In this document: positions 13,662-19,852 of the stretch, piece after piece | Layout: the number at the start of each line of letters is the position of its first letter | Position numbering within the stretch: position 1 is the first letter of the stretch | Notes under the pieces: model-generated | The model's database searches: none | Seen by the model: the letters and a program-made list of their open reading frames with translations, nothing else | What the model was told of the DNA's origin: nothing | Translations under genes and position numbers: made by a program | Assembly (NCBI GenBank): GCA_021443045.1 | Contig: JABUUT010000011.1 | Location: forward strand, 12,067 to 31,918 | Length of the DNA stretch: 19,852 nucleotides | Source: Fibrobacteraceae bacterium | GTDB taxonomy: Bacteria; Fibrobacterota; Fibrobacteria; Fibrobacterales; Fibrobacteraceae | Direction of reading: 5' to 3'

Positions 13662-16600
13662 TTATTTATGCTTTGCCTTGGGTCTCTTGTAACCAAAACT
13701 CTTAAGCAAATCTTCTGTAGCCTTGCGCTTTGCCCCCTTCTTTAAATCAGCCTTGGAGCTATCCCTTACAGGAGGAAGGGTGCAGGAAAGGGTGGAACGC
13801 ATGCTAACTTCGCTCTTGTACACATAAGAACCTGTGGCGTACAAACGTCCGCTGGCATCGCGAACATCGCCATTCTTATCTGGTTTCTGTTCAAAGTACA
13901 TGTTCAGCAGCCCCGCATCAGAAACCAATTCCGGGTCATTCAGGTCTTGGCTAAAGGAGAAGTAATCCACAAACTGTGACAAGGTGGTATAAACCCAAAT
14001 CTTCACATACAACTTGGTGTCGTACAGAGGCAACTTGGAAATATCCTTAGCCTTGGCATAGTCACGGCGGAATCCATCGGAGCAGTATTTTTCAACATAC
14101 TTGTCTACAGAAATCTTTTCACTGTTGGCGGCATCCACACCATCTAGGGCAACCAAGCCATCCGAAGAAACAAGGTCATCCAAGGTTGCCAAGCCCCCCA
14201 CAGCACTTACCACAGGAGCCTTTACATCTATTTCCAAGGTAGGTCCCAAGTGGCCCTTTAAGCCTGGATAAGGTTCGTCACCCTTTCCATCGCGCTTTTT
14301 GCCGTTTACGCTTGTAAGAACTTCCTGTTCCTTTCCGGTATTGGGGTTGTAAATAGACACAGCGTATTCTTCGCCTTTCTTGGGTTCGTTTACACTGTAG
14401 TATTCTTCAACCTTGTCTTCTGTAATTTCAGTTACAGGCTGCTCTATGGCAATTTCCACGTTCTTGGCACTCTTCATCATAACGAACACAGTGTCGGCAG
14501 CCACGTTGCCAGCCTTGTCTTTATAAAAGCGAACAATAACATTGGAGCCCTTTTCCAAGCCTTGGGTTACCAAAGTATCCTGCTTAACAAAGCCCTTGCC
14601 ATCCCCCTTATCAACGTACCATTCCACCTCAACAAAGTTGGCGTGAATCACATCGCCATCTACCGGGGTACGAATTTCAACCTTGGGAGGAATCTGGTCG
14701 AGAATTACGGTAATCGACTTGGAAGCGGCGTTGCCAAACTTGTTCACATAGGTGTAGCTAATATTGTAAGCAATGTTGCCTTCCTTATTTTTTACAACCT
14801 GAACCTTTTCATCCACATTGTAGCTTACATACACATTGTTCTTAGATTTTTTGTCAATGTATTCGTAAGAAACATTGTAGAAGGAGCCATCGGAGCCTTC
14901 AATAACCTTGCCGTTAAAGGCGTCAACCTTGCTGGATACAGTTACCGAAATGCCATTTACTTTTACAAGTTTGGATACGGTAATCACTTCGTCGCCATTT
15001 TCATCTTTGAGCACATTGCCCTTGGTGTCGGTCATGTAACTCATGGTTACAGTATCACCCTTTACCACAATGGTGCGAGACACCTTTATCACCTTTTCGC
15101 CATCTTCACCATCCAGCATAATGCGGGAAACATTTTTAGAAGATGCGGTATCCTTCAAAGAAACCTTGGCATCCAGAACCTTATGCAGGGAGGAGAATGT
15201 TACTGCAGGAACAGCGATAGTTTCCAGGTTTACATCTATCGAGAAGGAGGAATCGGTCTTGCTTACCGGATCCTTAACGGTAACCTTAATGTCGTTCTTC
15301 TTTTCGTTTACATAGAAAGACTTGTCTGTAGAGTCTTGCTGTTCGGCAACGGTATAAATGTTGTCGGCCAAATTGGCTTCCACATCGGTAACCATGGTAA
15401 CAATAGGAGCCTTAGTGCTATAGTAAACCACCAAAGTATCTGGTATCACTTCATCCACCGATGGATTTTTGTAGTCCACTGGAACGATAATGAGATTTTT
15501 ACCTTCTTCGAGAGGTTCGTTGATTAGGAAGTCGATGAGGCACTTCTTTTCGCTCTTATCCAAAATGCACCATTCCACATCAATATTGGGATAATTTACA
15601 TAGATAGTGTCTGGGTAGAGCCAGGTGGAGTCGGGGTTGTTGGCCACCGTAATCTTGGCAACCTCATATTCGTACACATCGGTAACGTGAATGGTAACGG
15701 TAGCAGTGTCGCTAAATTCGCCATCAGTTACACGAACCTTAATCTTGTGTTCCGTCTGGGTTTCATAGTCCAGTTCCCCAATCAACTTGATGGTTCCGTC
15801 TTTTTCCACTTCAAACAAATCACTCTTTCCAACCAAGGTGTAGGTCTTCTGGCTAAATTCAGGGTAAGGTTCGTCTTCATCCTTCGAAACCACAACGCCA
15901 ATCTTTCCCACAACTGCATCTTCGCGAACCGTAAATTCCTGATCATCCATGTGAATAGGTTCGTTCAGGTTAATCACATAGATGGTAATGGTCGTATCTC
16001 TAAAGAGGCCTTCCTCATCAATGGCCTTTACGGTAATCACATAAGAATCCTGCTCTTCATAGTCAATGTGGGCACCATCTTTTACAGTAATCACACCATT
16101 TTCAGATACCACAAATTCATTAGATTCACCCACCAATTCGTAACGAATAATCTTGGCATCCCCATCGGGGTCATGGGCAAATAAAGTATCAATAACATAG
16201 CCACCCACAGAATTTTCAGGCACAGAGTCTTTATCGTAGAAGATAAATTCAGGAGGTTCGTTCACATTGAGCAAGCTAATAGAAATGGTGTCCAAATCAA
16301 AGAGGGTTGGGTCCTTTTCATCTACCAGCTTTACAATCAAGGCGAATTCTGTTTTACCATCCTTTTCATATTCTTCATAGTTCAGCTCAACCTTAGTGGT
16401 AATCACACCTTTCTTGGTAATGGCAAAGAGAGTGGTATCGCCATCAATGGCCACAAACTTGTTCTTTCTAAAGTCTGGGTTAAACTTGTCGTAGTCATCG
16501 GCAATAAGAGTATCTACCGGAGTTCCAATAGGCTGGTGTTCCTTGATATTGGCAATGCCATCGCTAATGATAATCGGGTTTTCATTAACGTCAATCACCT

Positions 16601-19409
16601 TGATTTCAATTTGTGTAGTTGCCGTTGCACCAGCACCGTCGGTGGCAGTCAAGGTTACAACATAAACGGAATCTTTTTCGTAATCAAGACCTTCCTTGTT
16701 TACCGTAATTTCACCGGTGGTTTCATCCACCTTAAACATGTCCACCACATCCAAGGAATACTTTAAGGCAGCATTACCTGGGGCAGTGTCGTTGTCCTTG
16801 GCGGTAACGGTAATTACATGAACATCTATTGCAGAGTTTTCGGCCACCGAACCATGATAGGTGGTGCTGTCAAAGTAAGGTGGTTCATTTTCATCATCGA
16901 GAGAAATTTTTACGATAGCCGTATCCGACAATTTGCCATCAGTTACACGAACCTTTACATAGTAGACATTTTCATCTTCATAATTCAGCAGGTCGGCACC
17001 AACCTCACTTACAGTAATCATGCCAGTAGTGCGGTCAATGTCAAAAATAACGGAGGATCCTACAGTGGAATCTAACAGGCTGTACTTCAGTGTGCCAAAT
17101 TCAGCAATATGCAGGGAGTCTTCATCCGAAGCACGAACCTTACCCACTTCATCACCAGACTTGGCATGCTCGCTTACCGTAAAGGTGGTATCTGCAGCTA
17201 CAGGGGCTTCGTTTACATCTTTAACAGATACTTTTACCACACCGTGGGAATAGTCGTGGCCATCGTACACCACCACGTTTACCGTGTAAATGGTATCCTT
17301 CGATTCGTAGTCCAGAACATTGTCTTTATTGACCAAGATATTACCCTTGTCATCAAAGGTAAACAGACCATCCACTTTTTTACCAGTATTAGAAACAACA
17401 TTGCCAACAGTGTAGGTTAGAGCATCGCCTTCAATATCTGTAACCTGAAGTGCTTTAGGCCCAACCTTGGTGCCCTTCTCGGAATTTTCATTCACCACAA
17501 ATTCCTGACCATCGTCGATAATGGCCGTGTCGTTTACCGATTTTACATTAATAATGTAAGTTCCAATTTCATCAGACTTAAAGCCCTTGGTATCAACAAC
17601 CTGGAACTTGAAGCTGGCGTAGTTATCACCAAATTCGTTGGCTTTGGCCTGGTAAGTGAGCTTGCCAATGGAAGATGCAGGAATGGATTTACCAGCAGTT
17701 ACATCTTGGCCGTCATATTTAAGGGAGCCTTTTGCAGGCAAGGTGTTCAATTCAACGGTTGCCAAAGTTGCAGTTGGATTGTCGGCAGAAGCCTTGAATG
17801 GGAACGCTTCAAAGACATACAATTGGTCTTCGTCAATGGTAATGGTGGTGTCCTTTGTAGAAGGAGGCTTAATGTTGCTATCTTCAATAGTCAGAGGGAA
17901 ATCCATTTCATCCTTTTCTTGAGGAAGCACGGCCCCCACAACGTCAAAAATTTTAATTACAAATAATTCATCTCCTTCAATTTTGTTGTCTTTAACCACA
18001 TTTACAAACACACGGGTAGCAACCGAAGCGGTTTTACTACCCTTTGGAATTTTAACTTCTCCAACACTCTTTCCACAAATAGGCATGGGAGCATCTTCAA
18101 GGTTAAAGTCATCATAACCGGCAAAGCCCTCACCGTCTTCTAAATGTGAATCTATATCAAAGCAATATTTAAGGAACACATCGGTTTCGGCAACACCGTC
18201 AAGTTCAATATTAACTTGCTGCCTTTGGTTATTTTCAATAAAGGTACCGCCAGTCAAAGCAGTGGGGTCCACAACACTGGGGTCAAAGGGAACATAGATA
18301 AAACCACGACCATCAAACTGAGCATCAATTTTGAGGTTTTGAGCCAAAAGCTGGCCAGCCAAAGTCATGTGTTGCTTAATATAAATTTCACCTTTAGAAA
18401 TAAATGTTCCTTGAATAGAGTCCGTTTGAATAAGGGCATCAAACTTAATATTTTCTACAGTATAGAAAAGCAAATTTCCCTTGTACTTCTTATTTTCGAC
18501 AAAGGTTTCTGTTCCACTAGTCCACTTGCCTGTTGATGTATTGTATTCTGCATCGGTAGACATGTAGACAACACGAATTTTAGAATTAGAGTTAATGGTA
18601 GGGAACCCGTTCTTCAAAAAGATTCTCGTAAGACGACCGCCAGCAGGCATACGGATGCGCAATTCAGCACCATTTGTAAAACTGATACTTTCAACAACAT
18701 AATTGAACATGGAATCCTGACTGTCTTTAGCATTACTAGGAATTGGAGGCACATCGATATTAAAAACATCTATATGAGTAACACTATTATTGGCACCATC
18801 CATAACAATAGCCGGGTGCGTCGCATAACCATTTTCAGTAAACCAATTCCAATCTATGGTAGGGGCTCTCAATTCCCTGTTAATTTCAGGAACCGAATCT
18901 GGGCAAGCACTATAATTAAAATTAAAGAATTTATTTGATTCAGGCACTAATGCGGCATATTTGTCTGCCACAGACCCGGTAACGCACTGAGCACCCCTCA
19001 CAATGTTGTCGCCACCAAAATTACTGGTTTCAATACTTCCCGTTACTCTTACGGGGCCAGTAGAAATGGTATCAGACCCATCATCAAATTTAACATTACC
19101 ACCAATCAAAATAGGGCCACCAACATGATGCTTTGTGTTGGCGGTGGTAAAATCACCATCAGCGGTGCCAAACCAACCGGAACTGTCTGGAACACTAATT
19201 TCGCCACCAACAAAAGCAATTCCCTTGGCGCCAAACATTTTGTAGCGCATCAAGTCATTCCAGAATTCCTGGTTTTTTGAGAGGTCTCCAACAGAAGTGC
19301 CATCATCATGGGTAAAATAGAGTGGAGTGACGTCAGCGGCCATGCCAACGCTTGCGCCCATAAGTATGGTGAGCGCCATAAGACTTATATCCAAGAACCT
19401 AACCCGCAT
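13662..19409 (-). CDS. Giant secreted multi-domain surface protein with six cadherin-like repeats
   Basis: A 1915-residue protein from the chosen ATG. Signal peptide 1-25 (cleavage near GMAA-DV). Residues 26 to about 390 resemble choice-of-anchor-A-type surface domains (GGPILIGGNVKFDDG, IQGTFISKGEIYIK). About 400-512 looks like a Calx-beta domain (VFVNVVKDNKIEGDELFVIKI). About 517-625 is a cadherin-like module. Six cadherin repeats follow at about 626-736, 737-843, 844-945, 946-1053, 1054-1151 and 1152-1250, with calcium-site signatures DVNEAP, DDENEPP, DVNENP, NVNEPP, NLNEP, and LDYE/LNYE in the strands before. Ig-like segments cover about 1250-1650. A C-terminal region (about 1715-1880) precedes a Lys/Arg-rich tail. 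The eight mature cysteines fall in four spaced pairs. The probable role is calcium-stiffened adhesion or surface structure. The ATG at 19409 has AAGGA five bases before it; an upstream in-frame ATG (19433) lacks a usable site and lies in a palindrome. No catalytic domain, LPXTG or dockerin is seen. Confidence 0.88.
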   Translation of the reverse strand: MRVRFLDISLMALTILMGASVGMAADVTPLYFTHDDGTSVGDLSKNQEFWNDLMRYKMFGAKGIAFVGGEISVPDSSGWFGTADGDFTTANTKHHVGGPILIGGNVKFDDGSDTISTGPVRVTGSIETSNFGGDNIVRGAQCVTGSVADKYAALVPESNKFFNFNYSACPDSVPEINRELRAPTIDWNWFTENGYATHPAIVMDGANNSVTHIDVFNIDVPPIPSNAKDSQDSMFNYVVESISFTNGAELRIRMPAGGRLTRIFLKNGFPTINSNSKIRVVYMSTDAEYNTSTGKWTSGTETFVENKKYKGNLLFYTVENIKFDALIQTDSIQGTFISKGEIYIKQHMTLAGQLLAQNLKIDAQFDGRGFIYVPFDPSVVDPTALTGGTFIENNQRQQVNIELDGVAETDVFLKYCFDIDSHLEDGEGFAGYDDFNLEDAPMPICGKSVGEVKIPKGSKTASVATRVFVNVVKDNKIEGDELFVIKIFDVVGAVLPQEKDEMDFPLTIEDSNIKPPSTKDTTITIDEDQLYVFEAFPFKASADNPTATLATVELNTLPAKGSLKYDGQDVTAGKSIPASSIGKLTYQAKANEFGDNYASFKFQVVDTKGFKSDEIGTYIINVKSVNDTAIIDDGQEFVVNENSEKGTKVGPKALQVTDIEGDALTYTVGNVVSNTGKKVDGLFTFDDKGNILVNKDNVLDYESKDTIYTVNVVVYDGHDYSHGVVKVSVKDVNEAPVAADTTFTVSEHAKSGDEVGKVRASDEDSLHIAEFGTLKYSLLDSTVGSSVIFDIDRTTGMITVSEVGADLLNYEDENVYYVKVRVTDGKLSDTAIVKISLDDENEPPYFDSTTYHGSVAENSAIDVHVITVTAKDNDTAPGNAALKYSLDVVDMFKVDETTGEITVNKEGLDYEKDSVYVVTLTATDGAGATATTQIEIKVIDVNENPIIISDGIANIKEHQPIGTPVDTLIADDYDKFNPDFRKNKFVAIDGDTTLFAITKKGVITTKVELNYEEYEKDGKTEFALIVKLVDEKDPTLFDLDTISISLLNVNEPPEFIFYDKDSVPENSVGGYVIDTLFAHDPDGDAKIIRYELVGESNEFVVSENGVITVKDGAHIDYEEQDSYVITVKAIDEEGLFRDTTITIYVINLNEPIHMDDQEFTVREDAVVGKIGVVVSKDEDEPYPEFSQKTYTLVGKSDLFEVEKDGTIKLIGELDYETQTEHKIKVRVTDGEFSDTATVTIHVTDVYEYEVAKITVANNPDSTWLYPDTIYVNYPNIDVEWCILDKSEKKCLIDFLINEPLEEGKNLIIVPVDYKNPSVDEVIPDTLVVYYSTKAPIVTMVTDVEANLADNIYTVAEQQDSTDKSFYVNEKKNDIKVTVKDPVSKTDSSFSIDVNLETIAVPAVTFSSLHKVLDAKVSLKDTASSKNVSRIMLDGEDGEKVIKVSRTIVVKGDTVTMSYMTDTKGNVLKDENGDEVITVSKLVKVNGISVTVSSKVDAFNGKVIEGSDGSFYNVSYEYIDKKSKNNVYVSYNVDEKVQVVKNKEGNIAYNISYTYVNKFGNAASKSITVILDQIPPKVEIRTPVDGDVIHANFVEVEWYVDKGDGKGFVKQDTLVTQGLEKGSNVIVRFYKDKAGNVAADTVFVMMKSAKNVEIAIEQPVTEITEDKVEEYYSVNEPKKGEEYAVSIYNPNTGKEQEVLTSVNGKKRDGKGDEPYPGLKGHLGPTLEIDVKAPVVSAVGGLATLDDLVSSDGLVALDGVDAANSEKISVDKYVEKYCSDGFRRDYAKAKDISKLPLYDTKLYVKIWVYTTLSQFVDYFSFSQDLNDPELVSDAGLLNMYFEQKPDKNGDVRDASGRLYATGSYVYKSEVSMRSTLSCTLPPVRDSSKADLKKGAKRKATEDLLKSFGYKRPKAKHK

Positions 19410-19430
19410 AGTATTCCTTTGTCCTAAACA

Positions 19431-19451
19431 CATATTCCAACTTGGAATATG
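19431..19451. promoter_or_regulatory. Perfect palindrome in the leader of the cadherin-repeat protein gene
   Basis: CATATTCCAA (19431-19440) and TTGGAATATG (19442-19451) are perfect 10-bp arms about one central base. It lies 21 bases upstream of the chosen ATG and about 30 bases downstream of the predicted transcription start. The odd symmetry and near-zero loop favour a dimeric repressor operator over an RNA hairpin. Confidence 0.6.
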
Positions 19452-19485
19452 CGTAAAGTTACATTTTTGTTACGGTTTTAATTAC

Positions 19486-19514
19486 AATATACCTAAATAA
19501 ATAGGGCTAAACAA
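19486..19514 (-). promoter_or_regulatory. Predicted promoter of the cadherin-repeat protein gene
   Basis: On the minus strand: TTGTTT (19514-19509), 17-bp spacer, TATATT (19491-19486). The start would be near 19479, giving a leader of about 70 bases that contains the palindrome at 19431-19451. The -35 box matches the consensus at four of six positions. Confidence 0.5.
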
Positions 19515-19852
19515 GGGTAATTTGCATTTTGTTTATTTCAGTTTACAAAAATTCGTGATTTTTAACAACAATTTATCAACAACTTGTTAATTGTAACGAT
19601 TTTTTAACTTGTTTTACTCTTGTTCGGAATATATAACTAAAAATCCTTGAACCTAAACCGCCAGTCCAAGCTCATTCCCTTGGATTTATCACAAGAACTT
19701 GTAGTAAACGAACCTTTTCTACTGTCCGAAGGACAGCTAGGGTCCAAAGCAGTTGTTGATAAACGGTGGCTGGTGGTTAGTTATCAGAGGTGGGGTCGCG
19801 ACGGTGTCGCTTTGAGGCGTGAGGCCGTTCGCTACGCTCACTTTGAGCTCAA
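19515..19852. other. Gene-free stretch at the right edge
   Basis: No credible coding region is seen on either strand. Visible structure: an inverted pair TTAACAA (19562-19568) and TTGTTAA (19584-19590); DnaA-box-like TTATCAACA (19573-19581) and its reverse complement (19754-19762), each one mismatch from TTATCCACA; a hairpin CTGTCC-GAA-GGACAG (19722-19736) without a T tract; and, at the edge, GTGAG/CTCAC arms (19819-19823, 19837-19841) flanked by two TTTGAG copies (19811-19816, 19842-19847) and the palindrome TTGAGCTCAA (19843-19852). The last part looks like the start of another intergenic repeat cut by the window edge. Base composition shifts from AT-rich (19434-19640) to GC-richer (19740-19852). 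Confidence 0.5.

Noticed and set aside
14562..15527. A 321-codon plus-strand open frame
   Set aside because: It is antisense to the cadherin-protein gene, whose repeats and motifs are unmistakable. The plus-strand product has no recognisable motif and a composition typical of a shadow frame.
19410..19433. Upstream ATG that would lengthen the cadherin-repeat protein by 8 residues
   Set aside because: It sits inside the palindrome without a properly spaced Shine-Dalgarno sequence; the ATG at 19409 has AAGGA at a good distance and begins a normal signal peptide.
19722..19736. Terminator of a gene beyond the right edge
   Set aside because: The hairpin CTGTCC-GAA-GGACAG has no T tract on either strand, and no gene end is visible near it.
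19573..19762. Possible replication origin (two DnaA-box-like sites and AT-rich DNA)
   Set aside because: Only two sites, each with a mismatch and 172 bp apart; no dnaA, dnaN, gidA or parAB genes nearby. Chance is a sufficient explanation.

Overview
The window looks like a chromosomal segment of a Gram-negative, fibre-degrading bacterium, most likely Fibrobacter or a close relative (Fibrobacterota). This is an inference. It rests on a signal-peptide-bearing family 10 xylanase, many exported proteins with no close match I can name, a very large multi-domain surface protein with cadherin repeats, AT-rich intergenic regions and imperfect palindromic intergenic repeats. No rRNA or taxonomic marker is present to settle it. 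All protein genes lie on the minus strand; the only plus-strand gene is a tRNA.

Reading in the direction of transcription (right to left): 19852-19410 is a gene-free leader with a promoter and a perfect 10-bp-arm palindrome, driving a 1915-residue secreted adhesin-like protein (13662-19409). That gene ends at a strong rho-independent terminator. A 161-bp imperfect palindrome (13433-13593) then separates it from a GH10 endoxylanase gene, whose stop codon overlaps the start of a SUI1/YciH-type translation factor gene (TAATG junction). A second promoter (11428-11456) drives a FecR-domain secreted protein, again TAATG-coupled to a 1027-residue protein that joins a right-handed beta-helix to what looks like an outer-membrane barrel. 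Then come a nested palindromic repeat (6845-6933) and a tRNA-Asn gene with its own promoter and terminator on the plus strand.

The left third is one tight minus-strand cluster with gaps of 24, 17, 2 and 16 bp: a small exported protein, an AlgI-like MBOAT O-acyltransferase, a secreted barrel-like protein, a small lipoprotein, and smc, which begins with GTG and runs off the left edge. The first four look like an envelope module, perhaps acylation of an exported glycan, that is co-transcribed with the chromosome condensation gene.

Most of the window concerns the cell surface: polysaccharide degradation (GH10), adhesion or matrix contact (cadherin protein), envelope acylation (MBOAT) and a FecR plus helix-barrel pair. 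The two best candidates for undescribed systems are the FecR/helix-barrel pair and the MBOAT envelope cluster in front of smc.
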